Shown piece after piece: positions 46,337-55,563 of a stretch of DNA of 64,000 bases. The position numbers and the translations under genes were made by a program. Position 1 is the stretch's first letter; the number at the start of each line of letters is the position of its first letter. The notes below the pieces were generated by a model that was not told the DNA's origin, searched no databases, and worked only from the letters and a program-made list of their open reading frames with translations. This stretch comes from Flavipsychrobacter sp. (GTDB lineage: Bacteria; Bacteroidota; Bacteroidia; Chitinophagales; Chitinophagaceae), in assembly GCA_016786565.1 (NCBI GenBank), contig JAEUVY010000072.1:1-64000 (forward strand), read 5' to 3'.

Positions 46337-47425
46337 ATGACACAGGAAAACCTGAAGGAGATGCGGGAACGCATCCAACATCTGCATCGCTTTCTGCGAA
46401 TCGACGACAGGCTGGCCAAAATTGAAAACGATAGGCAATTGACCCTGTCGCCCGGATTTTGGGATGATAACGCCCGTGCCACAGCAATCCTGAAGGAGAT
46501 AAAAATTGATAAATACTGGACTGAATTTTACGATAGGGTAAAAGCATCGGTGGAGGATTTCGCGGTGCTTTTTGAGTTTTGGAAAGAAGGTGAAGCCAAA
46601 GAAGAAGAAGTGCAGGAGGCCTACAATAAGGCTATCAAGGATATAGACGAGCTTGAATTCAAGAGTACCCTAAACGCGCCGGAAGATGAAATGCCTGCAA
46701 TGGTGGTGATCAATAGCGGTGCGGGAGGAACAGAAAGTCAGGATTGGGCTGAAATGCTCATGCGTATGTACCGGATGTATGGCGAAAAGCAGGGCTGGAA
46801 GGTGAGTGAGGTAGACGTGCAGTATGGTGATGGGGCCGGTATCAAACAGGCTACTCTGGAATTTGATGGCGCGTTTGCATACGGATTGTTGAAAGCCGAG
46901 AGTGGCGTACACCGCCTGGTGCGTATCTCGCCGTTCGACTCCAACGCGCGCAGGCATACCTCTTTCGCGTCGGTATTTGTGTATCCGCTTATTGATGATA
47001 CAATAGACATTCAGGTGAGCCCTTCAGATCTGGAGTGGGCATTCTTCAGGTCGGGTGGATCGGGCGGACAGAACGTGAACAAAGTGGAAACGGCCGTTCG
47101 ATTGAAACACATTCCTACCGGTATTATAGTAGAGTGTCAGCAGGCACGTACACAGGGCGAGAACAGAGAGAAGGCCTTGACCATGCTGAAAAGTCGCCTC
47201 TATGAAGAAGAACTGAGGAAGCGTCAGGAGATACTGAACGCCACAAATTCGAACAAGAAGAAAATAGAGTGGGGGTCGCAGATACGCAGTTATGTGTTCC
47301 ACCCATACAAGATGATCAAAGACCACCGCACAGATTTTGAGGTGGGAAATGTGCAGCCGGTAATGGACGGCGAATTGGATGACTTTATCAAAGCTTATCT
47401 GATGGCCGAGAAAGAAGAACAATAG
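46337..47425 (+). CDS. prfB: peptide chain release factor 2
   Basis: A 362-residue class I release factor recognising UAA and UGA. The RF2-type stop-codon motif SPF is in [17 protein letters not shown], and the catalytic GGQ is in [20 protein letters not shown]. The ATG at 46337 is preferred to a TTG three codons upstream. The frame is continuous: the programmed +1 frameshift (CTT TGA) that many prfB genes carry near codon 25 is absent, the matching place reading HRFLRIDD. It is followed by the ABC exporter gene seven bases later. Confidence 0.95.
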   Translation: MTQENLKEMRERIQHLHRFLRIDDRLAKIENDRQLTLSPGFWDDNARATAILKEIKIDKYWTEFYDRVKASVEDFAVLFEFWKEGEAKEEEVQEAYNKAIKDIDELEFKSTLNAPEDEMPAMVVINSGAGGTESQDWAEMLMRMYRMYGEKQGWKVSEVDVQYGDGAGIKQATLEFDGAFAYGLLKAESGVHRLVRISPFDSNARRHTSFASVFVYPLIDDTIDIQVSPSDLEWAFFRSGGSGGQNVNKVETAVRLKHIPTGIIVECQQARTQGENREKALTMLKSRLYEEELRKRQEILNATNSNKKKIEWGSQIRSYVFHPYKMIKDHRTDFEVGNVQPVMDGELDDFIKAYLMAEKEEQ

Positions 47426-47432
47426 ACAGTAG

Positions 47433-49205
47433 GTGAGCGGACAACAAAATAAGAAGAAGGGTTTCGACCTCGGTTTATTGAAGCGTATATTTTCGTTTAC
47501 GCGACCATATAGCCGGACATTGTATCTGGTGATGACGTTGGGTGTGGTGCTGGCTCTTTTAGCGCCGCTCAGGCCCTATCTCATCAAGATGTCGGTTGAT
47601 AAGTACATCAGCAACAATCTGATGCAGGGGCTTATATGGATCAGTGTTATTCAGTTTGGATTGCTGATAGTGGAAAGCGCCCTCAGGTTTCTTTTCAGCT
47701 ACCGGGCAAACTGGTTGGGGCAAACGGTTGTGAATGACATGCGCAATTCCGTTTTCAAGAAGGTGCTGTTTCAGAATATCTCCTTTTACGACCGCACGCC
47801 CATAGGGACACTCACCACACGTACCATAAACGACATTGAGTCGATCAATGATATCTTTTCAGAGGGTATCATCAGTATAGTAGCCGATATACTTACCATA
47901 GTGGCCATCATCACTGTGATGATGGTTACCGACTGGCGCCTCACATTGGTGTGCCTGGCTACCTTTCCGCTTCTCATTATAGCTACCTGGTGGTTTAAAG
48001 AGGCCGTGAACAAATCTTTTCAGCGTGTACGCAATGCGGTGGCTGCTCTGAATGCGTTTGCACAGGAACATCTTACCGGTATGTACATTGTGCAGGCTTT
48101 TGCTGCCGAAGATGGAGAGATGAAGAAATTCACCGACATCAACACGGAGCATAGAAATGCCAATATAAAAGGCATATTTGCCTACTCGGTGTTCTTCCCG
48201 ATGGTGGAGATCATATTGGCTATGTCGCTGGGCCTGTTGGTGTGGTATGGTGCATCAAGGATCATGAATTACGGGGCCACACCTGGGGATATCATTTCTT
48301 TTGTTCTGTACCTCAATTTGCTCTTCAGACCACTCCGCATGATGGCCGATAAGTTCAATGTGCTGCAAATGGGTGTTATCGCAGGGGAGCGTGTTTTTGC
48401 CGTCATGGACAGTGAAGAAAATCTGCCCAACAACGGCACGTTATCAGCAACAGATCTGCGTGGGCAGGTCGAGTTCAGGGATGTTCATTTCAGCTACAAA
48501 CCAGGTGTGCCTGTGCTGAGGGGAGTTTCTTTCAGGTTGGATGCCGGAAGGACAATGGCTGTCGTGGGGCATACCGGGGCCGGAAAGACATCGTTGATAA
48601 GTATCCTGAACAGACTGTACGAGATAGAGACCGGAGAGATATTCATAGACGGTAGGAGCCTTACGGAATACGATATTTATAGTTTGCGCGGGCGCATAGG
48701 CATTGTGTTGCAGGACGTGTTCCTTTTCTCGGGCACCATTACAGATAATATCACACTACGCAATGCAGACATATCCCGCGATAAGGTAGAGCACGTTGCG
48801 AAAATGCTGGGTATACACGACTTCATTATGAAGTTGCCCGGTGGCTACGATTTCAACATCATGGAGCGCGGCAATAGCCTGTCTCAGGGACAGCGGCAAC
48901 TTATATCGTTTGCACGGGCTTTGTTGTACGACCCCGCAATACTCATCCTGGATGAGGCCACATCGTCGGTTGACAGCGAAAGCGAACAACTGATACAGAA
49001 CGCCATAGATACGCTCATCAAGGGGCGCACGTCTATTGTGATCGCGCACAGACTATCCACTATCCGCAAGGCCGATGAGATCCTTGTGATGGATAAAGGG
49101 ATAGTAAAGGAAAGAGGCAATCACAACGAGCTTATTGCGGCTCAAGGTGCCTACTTCGATCTGTATACTGCGGTAGAACAGAAGAAGGAAAAAGAAGTGT
49201 TCTAA
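47433..49205 (+). CDS. ABC transporter, fused permease and ATPase (exporter type)
   Basis: A 590-residue half-transporter with six membrane helices (about 20-310) and a C-terminal ATPase. Walker A is GHTGAGKT (about 378-385), the signature is LSQGQRQLIS, Walker B is AILILDEATSSVD and the switch His is in IAHRLST. It resembles the MsbA/lipid-multidrug exporter group and works as a dimer. The start is GTG at 47433. Translation is probably coupled to prfB, an arrangement without clear functional meaning. Substrate unknown. Confidence 0.92.
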   Translation: MSGQQNKKKGFDLGLLKRIFSFTRPYSRTLYLVMTLGVVLALLAPLRPYLIKMSVDKYISNNLMQGLIWISVIQFGLLIVESALRFLFSYRANWLGQTVVNDMRNSVFKKVLFQNISFYDRTPIGTLTTRTINDIESINDIFSEGIISIVADILTIVAIITVMMVTDWRLTLVCLATFPLLIIATWWFKEAVNKSFQRVRNAVAALNAFAQEHLTGMYIVQAFAAEDGEMKKFTDINTEHRNANIKGIFAYSVFFPMVEIILAMSLGLLVWYGASRIMNYGATPGDIISFVLYLNLLFRPLRMMADKFNVLQMGVIAGERVFAVMDSEENLPNNGTLSATDLRGQVEFRDVHFSYKPGVPVLRGVSFRLDAGRTMAVVGHTGAGKTSLISILNRLYEIETGEIFIDGRSLTEYDIYSLRGRIGIVLQDVFLFSGTITDNITLRNADISRDKVEHVAKMLGIHDFIMKLPGGYDFNIMERGNSLSQGQRQLISFARALLYDPAILILDEATSSVDSESEQLIQNAIDTLIKGRTSIVIAHRLSTIRKADEILVMDKGIVKERGNHNELIAAQGAYFDLYTAVEQKKEKEVF

Positions 49206-49276
49206 AAATAATAGTCCCGTATCCCAAGTTTGCAGGTGTTTTCCTCGTCTTTACGGGTACAACCAAATTTTGGAAC

Positions 49277-50890
49277 ATGAGACACCTGTACACTACTATC
49301 CTTTTGTTTGCTGCTGCACACACCCATGCGCAAACGCCTTTTCCTGATGGTGATTCTTTGTGTGTAAACAACCTGAACGTGATGTCGCTCGCGCACGGTG
49401 ACATGTGGCATACAACAACACCGTTCAGGCAACATTGCAGGTTCTCTGAGGGTAGCCGGCAAGGAATGTATCTGGCTGGAGCAGTGTGGCTTAGTGCCGT
49501 TGACGCGTCGGGGAATTTGCACGTTTCGGCACAGACCTACCGTCAAAATGGAAACGATTTTTGGCCTGGTCCACTTGATGCATCGGGAGGTCTCGATTAT
49601 ACCACATCGGCCAAGTGGGCTAAAGTCTGGAAGGTGAGCAGGGGTGAAGTGAATACACATAGGGCGATAGTATTTCATAATCTCTCGAATACACCTCCGT
49701 CAATTCTCTCATGGCCTGGTAAAGGCAATGTGTATGCAAAGGGCCGTGGTGATGTTCCGCTTGATGTGATCGGCGACATGGCACCATTTGTTGATAGGAA
49801 TGGTGACGGCATCTATCAGCCGTTGTCAGGTGAGTATCCCGACTTTAAAGGAGATGGTGCATTGTGGTGGGTGTTCAGCGATAACGGACCTGCTCATAAC
49901 GAGACAAATGGTGCCCCGCTGAAAGTGGAGATCCATGCTATGGCCTATGGTTACAAGAGATCAACTCCTATAGATAACGTAGTGTATTACGACTATGAGA
50001 TCATCAATCGATCGGGGAAAGACTATACTGACATGCGATTCGCGATATGGAGCGATCCGGAATTGCGTGCATATGAAGACACGTATATAGCGTTTGATTC
50101 GGCCCGCAGATTGGGTATCATTTATAGTGCCGTCGATTCGGGTAGCGGACCATCAGGCACTCCGTCCGGCGCATACGGAACACATCCCCCGGCGGCCGGA
50201 ATTTCCTTTTTAAAGGTGCCGGGCGATGGAGGTGTGGGGTATGTGCCGGTAGGAAGTTATACTTACTATAACAACGATCCATCTGTTATCGGTAATCCAT
50301 CCTCTCCTGCAGAGTACGACGGATATATGAGGGCGCGGATGAGAAATGGAGATCACATAAAGAAGAATGGCGTTGATGTGGACTATATAGTAGGAGGAGA
50401 TCCATTTGATACGTCCGAGATAATGGGTTGTGTGTATGGCGGTGCTGCAGGCGACATGCGGACTGTTATGGCTACGCGTGGGTTTGCTCTGGATGATAAA
50501 AGAAGGGAACATATTGTTTTCGCATTAGTTGCGGATTCCGCTGCCGGCGGCTGTCCTTCACTTGATCTATCCGGGTTGAATAGAGTAGCCGATACCGCAT
50601 GGGGTGTCTATCATAACCCGCCACCCGAATTGGGCGTAAATGACCACCTGGCACGTTCAGGATCTATCAGTGTCTATCCCAATCCCGTGTATGATGTTTT
50701 GATTGTAGACGGAACACAGCAAGGGGCTGTGGTTATTGTGTCAAATATGCTTGGCGCTACAGTCGCGTCCGCAGCTTATTCCGGCACAAGCACAATTAAG
50801 GTGCCGCTGCATGAATTACCAGTTGGGTTGTATGTTGTTCGTTATACCGATTCCGTAGGGACAGTTGCAAACACGGTCATGAAGCAATAG
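49277..50890 (+). CDS. T9SS type A-sorted protein, short relative of the 1349-residue cargo
   Basis: A 537-residue exported protein (signal peptide about 1-18, ending THAQ). Residues of about 25-450 align with the N-terminal third of the protein at 21914-25963: HGDMWH, SAQTYRQNGNDFWPGPLD, DRNGDGIYQPLSGEYPDF, WWVFSDNG, TYYNNDPSVIGNP and GGCPS. The C-terminal ~75 residues are a T9SS type A sorting domain (VYPNPVYDVLIV, VGLYVVRYTD). It has no PorV- or receptor-like neighbour. Function unknown; it probably is the minimal form of the shared domain plus a sorting tail. Confidence 0.87.
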   Translation: MRHLYTTILLFAAAHTHAQTPFPDGDSLCVNNLNVMSLAHGDMWHTTTPFRQHCRFSEGSRQGMYLAGAVWLSAVDASGNLHVSAQTYRQNGNDFWPGPLDASGGLDYTTSAKWAKVWKVSRGEVNTHRAIVFHNLSNTPPSILSWPGKGNVYAKGRGDVPLDVIGDMAPFVDRNGDGIYQPLSGEYPDFKGDGALWWVFSDNGPAHNETNGAPLKVEIHAMAYGYKRSTPIDNVVYYDYEIINRSGKDYTDMRFAIWSDPELRAYEDTYIAFDSARRLGIIYSAVDSGSGPSGTPSGAYGTHPPAAGISFLKVPGDGGVGYVPVGSYTYYNNDPSVIGNPSSPAEYDGYMRARMRNGDHIKKNGVDVDYIVGGDPFDTSEIMGCVYGGAAGDMRTVMATRGFALDDKRREHIVFALVADSAAGGCPSLDLSGLNRVADTAWGVYHNPPPELGVNDHLARSGSISVYPNPVYDVLIVDGTQQGAVVIVSNMLGATVASAAYSGTSTIKVPLHELPVGLYVVRYTDSVGTVANTVMKQ

Positions 50891-50893
50891 TGG

Positions 50894-52138
50894 TTACAGC
50901 TTTTGTTCTTTGAGCACGTCTTTCTCCATTGCAGAGACACGGAAAAGCATATACATACTCAGGACAGAGATGCCTACAATTATGTAGCCAAGAGTATTGT
51001 AGTGTTGCAGCGGACTTGTTTTATCCGTTTGTACGACAATTATGCCTGCAAATGCTGCAGCAATACCACCGGCGATCTGTTGCAGAGATGCATTGATACT
51101 CATAAAAGCACCACGGTCGGCCATGGCCGGTACTGCCGATACCAATGCGGAAGATGGTATGATGCGAGCCATAACTCCCGACATCATCAATACGTTGAAC
51201 AGTATCACCATCCACAGTGCCGATGGGCCCAGATTTGTGTATATCACTACCATTACACACATCCACACGGTTGCTATGGTGAACACTCTGAACTTATCGA
51301 TCTTGTCGCTCACTTTCCCTATCAACGGCATTATGACCAGAGACGCGATGCCTGATACCATAAACAGCATGGGCAGTTGTTCGTTAGTTAGTTTCAGGTT
51401 GTTGATAGCGAAGGCACTACCGAATGGCATCATCATAAAGCCTCCTATAGACAGCAACGCCGTGGTGAGAAACGCGATGCGGTATTTGCGCTTAGCTACG
51501 GTATGCCAGAGGTGCAGAAAGGCGTTCTTGTCCGTCTGCAATGATAGGTGATGTGATACCGGTTTCATTTTAGCAAGAATGAGAACTGCAATCACAATGC
51601 CCAGTGCTCCAACCATGATAAACGGCGATTGCCAGCCCCAGTGGTTTGCTACATAAAGGCTTATGGGAATGCCCAGTACCTGACTGGCCCCGAAGCCCAT
51701 TTGTATGAAGCCCATTACGCGCCCGCGGTGGTGCAGGTCGAAGAGGTCGGTGATAATTGCCATAGCGATGGATCCTATGACGCCACCGAAAATGCCTGTA
51801 AAAATTCTGGCAGCAATCAATTGTCGATAGGTGTGTACCATTCCGCAGAGGAAGGTGCCTATGATGAAGCCCACATAAAAAAAGAGATACAGTTTCTTTC
51901 GGTCGTACCGGTCAGCAAAGCCGGCCGTAAACAAACCCGATAGGCCCGCGCTGATGGCATATGCGGAAACCGCAAGGCCGAACTGCGATGGGGTAAGGTT
52001 CATAGACTTCATCATCATATCGCCGAGGGGCGACATGACCATAAAATCCAGCACGACTGAGAATTGTGTAAGTGCGATGATCAGAATAGCAAACTTCTGA
52101 TAGGAGGAGAATGGGATAGAGGAGGTGTCTTTTTTCAT
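50894..52138 (-). CDS. MFS transporter
   Basis: A 414-residue major facilitator with about twelve hydrophobic helices. The ATG at 52138 is preferred to a TTG three codons upstream. The loop 2-3 motif is visible as GFADRYDRKKLYLF and its mirror in the second half as GKVSDKIDKFRVF. The first helix carries the drug/sugar exporter-like LDFMVMSPLGDMMM. Likely a proton-coupled exporter (sugar or drug efflux subgroup); substrate unknown. It converges on the T9SS gene with three bases between and is divergent from the GT4 gene. Confidence 0.88.
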   Translation of the reverse strand: MKKDTSSIPFSSYQKFAILIIALTQFSVVLDFMVMSPLGDMMMKSMNLTPSQFGLAVSAYAISAGLSGLFTAGFADRYDRKKLYLFFYVGFIIGTFLCGMVHTYRQLIAARIFTGIFGGVIGSIAMAIITDLFDLHHRGRVMGFIQMGFGASQVLGIPISLYVANHWGWQSPFIMVGALGIVIAVLILAKMKPVSHHLSLQTDKNAFLHLWHTVAKRKYRIAFLTTALLSIGGFMMMPFGSAFAINNLKLTNEQLPMLFMVSGIASLVIMPLIGKVSDKIDKFRVFTIATVWMCVMVVIYTNLGPSALWMVILFNVLMMSGVMARIIPSSALVSAVPAMADRGAFMSINASLQQIAGGIAAAFAGIIVVQTDKTSPLQHYNTLGYIIVGISVLSMYMLFRVSAMEKDVLKEQKL

Positions 52139-52241
52139 TTGCGGCAAAACTAAGCATGCACAAGCAATTTTCGTTCTTCTTGTCGGGTACTGCCTGCTTT
52201 TTGTCGGAAAGCAGACGCAAAACCGCTAAATTGCACAGCAA

Positions 52242-53375
52242 ATGAAGGTGGCTTTTGTTCAGGACTGGTTTAACGCCAACGGTGGTGCCGAAAAGGTGGC
52301 CGGTGAGATCCTGGAGGTTTACCGCAATGACGATGTAGATGTCTATGCCTTGTTCAACAAATTTGGACCGGGACCTACTCAGTCCATACTGAAGGGGCGA
52401 AAGGTGAAAACATCTCTGCTACAGTTTGTTCCCGGCGTCACAAAGTTCTATCGTTATTTTCTGCCGGTTATGCCGTGGCTCATGGGCCGCTTCCGTCTTC
52501 GCGGGTACGATGTAGTGATCTCCACATCACATGCAGTGGCGAAAGGATTTCACAGCGACCCTTCGATCCCCAACATATGCTACTGCCACACACCTCTTCG
52601 TCCCATCTGGGATATGTATGACGATTATGCAGAAGGACACCCTATGGGCAGATCGTGGCTGTACAGGAAGTTTGTGGAATGGTTGCGCCGGTGGGACGTT
52701 GCTACAGCGTCAAGGGTTCATTTCTTCATAGCCAACTCAAAACACATTCAGCAACGCATACAGCGCAGCTATGGCCGCGAGTCGGTGGTTATCTATCCTC
52801 CGGTACGCACAGGGCGGTTCGAGTTGCACAGTGGTTCGCGTAAAGACTACTACATGTGTCCCGGCAGGTTTGTACCCTACAAAAAGATCGACATGGTCAT
52901 CAGGGCTTTTCAGCAGATGCCCGATAAGAAACTTGTATTGATAGGCGAAGGTTGGGGCGCATCTGGTTTTGATGAGATGCTGAAAGGTCACCCCAATATA
53001 GAATGGCTGGGGTACAAGGACGATGGGGAGATGATACGCTACATGCAGGAGGCAAGGGCATGCATTTTTGCTGCCAAGGAAGATTTTGGCATCATGTGTG
53101 TGGAAGCGCAGGCCTGTGGCACCCCCGTGCTTGCGCTTGATTATGGCGGGTATCGCGAAACGGTAGTGGACGGAGTGAGCGGCTACCTGTTTGCCGAACA
53201 GACCGAACAGTCGGTGATAGACGCGGTAACTCGTCTTGAAGCCCATCCGCTCACGGACAGCACCCGCATCAGGGAAAATGCACTCAGATTCTCAGACGAT
53301 CGTTTCAGGCAAGAGATCAGCGAATTCGTTCTCCGCTCCATGCAGGAACATAAATCGGGTTCCGCTACCCGCTAA
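52242..53375 (+). CDS. glycosyltransferase family 4
   Basis: A 377-residue GT-B enzyme. The N-terminal half has the nucleotide-sugar family start (VAFVQDWFNANGGAEKV) and the CYCHTPLRPIWDMY segment typical of polysaccharide GT4 enzymes. The C-terminal half has CPGRFVPYKKIDMVIRAF and the EX7E motif in KEDFGIMCVEAQACGTPVLA. It probably adds a sugar to a lipid-linked or surface glycan on the cytoplasmic face. No other biosynthetic genes stand directly beside it. Confidence 0.92.
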   Translation: MKVAFVQDWFNANGGAEKVAGEILEVYRNDDVDVYALFNKFGPGPTQSILKGRKVKTSLLQFVPGVTKFYRYFLPVMPWLMGRFRLRGYDVVISTSHAVAKGFHSDPSIPNICYCHTPLRPIWDMYDDYAEGHPMGRSWLYRKFVEWLRRWDVATASRVHFFIANSKHIQQRIQRSYGRESVVIYPPVRTGRFELHSGSRKDYYMCPGRFVPYKKIDMVIRAFQQMPDKKLVLIGEGWGASGFDEMLKGHPNIEWLGYKDDGEMIRYMQEARACIFAAKEDFGIMCVEAQACGTPVLALDYGGYRETVVDGVSGYLFAEQTEQSVIDAVTRLEAHPLTDSTRIRENALRFSDDRFRQEISEFVLRSMQEHKSGSATR

Positions 53376-53414
53376 AAGCCGTTAAAGCAATTATCTTTAC
53401 AGAAACATCCCTCT

Positions 53415-53822
53415 ATGGCAATTTTCGGAAAATTGGGGCGCTATCAGAATTTTGGTCTTTTGGTCCTGCGTATCGGCCTCGGCGCCATGATGATACTGCA
53501 TGGCAAAGACAAGCTGATCGGCGGTCCTCAGGTATGGACCGAATTGGGAGGTGCAATGGGCAAGTTGCATATTCACTTTTGGCCGGCTTTCTGGGGATTC
53601 ATGTGTGCTGTTACCGAGACCATTGGCGGATTGTTTTGCATATTAGGACTTTGGTTTCGTCTCGTATCAGCGCTTTTTGTAATAAACTTCATTGTAGCCG
53701 CCCTGTCGCAGTACACAAATATCTATCGTATTGCAGAGATCAACCATGCTGTGGAGCTAGCATCGGTCTTTTTCGGCCTCATGTTCATAGGTGCCGGGGC
53801 CTATTCGGTAGATAAAAGTTAG
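53415..53822 (+). CDS. DoxX family membrane protein
   Basis: A 135-residue protein with four hydrophobic helices. It matches DoxX/DoxD-like proteins: a first helix with LVLRIGLGAMMILHGKDKL, then ITETIGG-type ETIGGLFCILGLWFR and the final LMFIGAGAYSVDK. Members are poorly characterised inner-membrane proteins linked to redox or sulfur metabolism. A TATCTTTA (53392-53399) before the ATG is a near match to the -7 consensus. Confidence 0.88.
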   Translation: MAIFGKLGRYQNFGLLVLRIGLGAMMILHGKDKLIGGPQVWTELGGAMGKLHIHFWPAFWGFMCAVTETIGGLFCILGLWFRLVSALFVINFIVAALSQYTNIYRIAEINHAVELASVFFGLMFIGAGAYSVDKS

Positions 53823-53849
53823 ACTGGGGAAAACTAACCCTTACTTATT

Positions 53850-53879
53850 TTGGATTTGGCTATGCAAAACTTAAATTTG
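53850..53879 (+). promoter_or_regulatory. promoter of the UPF0173 gene
   Basis: TTG (53850-53852), a 19-base spacer, then TAAATTTG (53872-53879) fit the Bacteroidota promoter TTG-N17-23-TAnnTTTG. The start codon lies 26 bases downstream. Confidence 0.65.
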
Positions 53880-53905
53880 CATAGGTATTTCTTAATTTAC
53901 ATTAC

Positions 53906-54586
53906 ATGAAATTTACATACTTTGGTCATTCTTGTTTCTTGATCAAAACAGGTGGTAAGAAATTTTTATTCGACCCCTTCATTTCGGGCAACGAACTGAC
54001 AAAAGGGATTGTTGACGCCTCAACCATAACTGCTGATTACATCATGGTTTCGCACGGGCATGCCGATCATGTGGCAGACCTCGTTGATATTGCAAAACGT
54101 ACTGGAGCGAAAGTGATCAGCTCGTGGGAAGTGATTGCCTGGGCGCAAAAGAATGGCGTGGAAAACGTTCATCCTATGAACTTCGGACCTGCTCGTTTCG
54201 AGTTTGGCAAGATACACTACACACCTGCACAACACAGCAGCAGTATGCCCGATGGGTCATATGGCGGCAATCCCGGCGGGTTCCTGTTTCACGATACCGA
54301 AAAGAAGTTCTACTACAGCGGCGATACGGCACTGACGAAGGATATGGAGTTGATTCCGATGTACGCGGTTCCTGATGTAGCTATTCTGCCTGTTGGTGGC
54401 AATTTCACTATGGATGTGGACGATGCGCTGATAGCTGCGAATATGATCAAGTGTAAAAAGGTGATCGGAGTTCATTTCGATACTTTTGGTTACATCAAAA
54501 TAGACCACGATAAAGCGAAGGAGGCATTCCGAAATGCAGGAAAAGAGCTGATTTTGCCTGCTATCGGGGAAACAATTGAATTATAA
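53906..54586 (+). CDS. UPF0173 metal-dependent hydrolase
   Basis: A 226-residue metallo-beta-lactamase-fold protein. The metal motif HxHxDH is SHGHADHVADLVDI (about 50-63), with more ligands in YTPAQHSSSMPDG and GDTALTKDMELI. It fits the UPF0173 family (YtkL/YddR-like), whose substrates are not known. Cytoplasmic. Preceded by a good TTG-N19-TAAATTTG promoter. Confidence 0.92.
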   Translation: MKFTYFGHSCFLIKTGGKKFLFDPFISGNELTKGIVDASTITADYIMVSHGHADHVADLVDIAKRTGAKVISSWEVIAWAQKNGVENVHPMNFGPARFEFGKIHYTPAQHSSSMPDGSYGGNPGGFLFHDTEKKFYYSGDTALTKDMELIPMYAVPDVAILPVGGNFTMDVDDALIAANMIKCKKVIGVHFDTFGYIKIDHDKAKEAFRNAGKELILPAIGETIEL

Positions 54587-54587
54587 G

Positions 54588-54610
54588 GCCCTGCGGACCT
54601 TAGTCAGGGC
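54588..54610 (+). terminator. weak hairpin before parA
   Basis: GCCCTG (54588-54593) pairs with CAGGGC (54605-54610), a six-base-pair stem just after the upstream stop. A short T run follows only after ten bases, so this is a weak candidate. Confidence 0.3.
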
Positions 54611-54662
54611 GGAGCCGGTTTTTACCTGTTGAACCAATACCCAAAAAACGATCAAAGAGAAA

Positions 54663-55469
54663 ATGGCAAAAGTAATAGCAATAGCAAATCAGAAGGGTGG
54701 TGTAGGGAAAACTACTACTGCCATCAACCTCGCTGCAAGCCTCGCAGTGCTGGAATATAAAACCCTGCTTGTAGATGCCGATCCGCAGGCGAACAGTACT
54801 ACCGGCAACGGTTTTGACCTTAAGAATATTCAGATAAGCCTGTACGATTGCATGGTGAATGAAACACCTGCAGCACAAGTTATATTAGAGACCGAAACCC
54901 CCAATCTTCATTTACTGCCCAGCCATCTCGATCTCGTAGGTGCAGAGATAGAACTCATAAACCAGCCCAACAGGGAACACGTGATGCGCAAGTCGCTGGA
55001 GGGTGTAATTGCCAACTACGACTTCATCATCATAGACTGTTCACCATCACTGGGCCTTATCACGGTTAACGCTCTCTCTGCTGCCGACAGTGTGGTAATT
55101 CCGGTGCAGTGCGAATACTTCGCCCTTGAGGGACTGGGGAAATTGCTGAACACGATCAAGATCGTTCAGACAAGGATCAATTCAAAACTGAAGATCGAGG
55201 GAATCCTTATGACCATGTACGATGGTCGTTTGCGTCTTTCTAACCAGGTGGTTGAGGAGATCAAGAATCACTTCGGTGATCTGGTATTCAATACCATACT
55301 TCACAGGAACACCCGTTTGGGCGAGGCACCGAGTTTCGGAATGCCTGCATTGCTTTATGATGCGGAAAGTACCGGTGCGGTTAACTATCTGAATCTGGCC
55401 AAAGAGATCTTGCAGAAGAATAACATGACCAAGATAAAGAACGAGGACAAAATTTTTGAAACGGAATAA
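54663..55469 (+). CDS. parA: chromosome-partitioning ATPase ParA
   Basis: A 268-residue ParA/Soj ATPase. The deviant Walker A motif is NQKGGVGKTTTAINLA (Lys11 and Lys16), the A' motif is LVDADPQANST and Walker B is FIIIDCSPSLGLIT. It binds DNA non-specifically and moves ParB-parS complexes after replication. It is followed by parB with 94 bases between the stop and the chosen parB start. No parS site (TGTTTCACGTGAAACA type) was seen nearby. Confidence 0.95.
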   Translation: MAKVIAIANQKGGVGKTTTAINLAASLAVLEYKTLLVDADPQANSTTGNGFDLKNIQISLYDCMVNETPAAQVILETETPNLHLLPSHLDLVGAEIELINQPNREHVMRKSLEGVIANYDFIIIDCSPSLGLITVNALSAADSVVIPVQCEYFALEGLGKLLNTIKIVQTRINSKLKIEGILMTMYDGRLRLSNQVVEEIKNHFGDLVFNTILHRNTRLGEAPSFGMPALLYDAESTGAVNYLNLAKEILQKNNMTKIKNEDKIFETE

Positions 55470-55563
55470 GATCGGATAGTCGGGTATCGTAGGTTTTTTG
55501 CCGCTGCACTCGTTATTCGGTTCATTCATACACAAGATCATTTACGCTGCCTACAACATAAAA

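Noticed and set aside
46337-46420. expected RF2 frameshift site
   Set aside because: I looked for CTT TGA near codon 25 of prfB and found an uninterrupted frame instead.
54587-54662. possible parS site next to parA
   Set aside because: No sequence close to the TGTTTCACGTGAAACA consensus is present here, nor did I see one elsewhere in the window.
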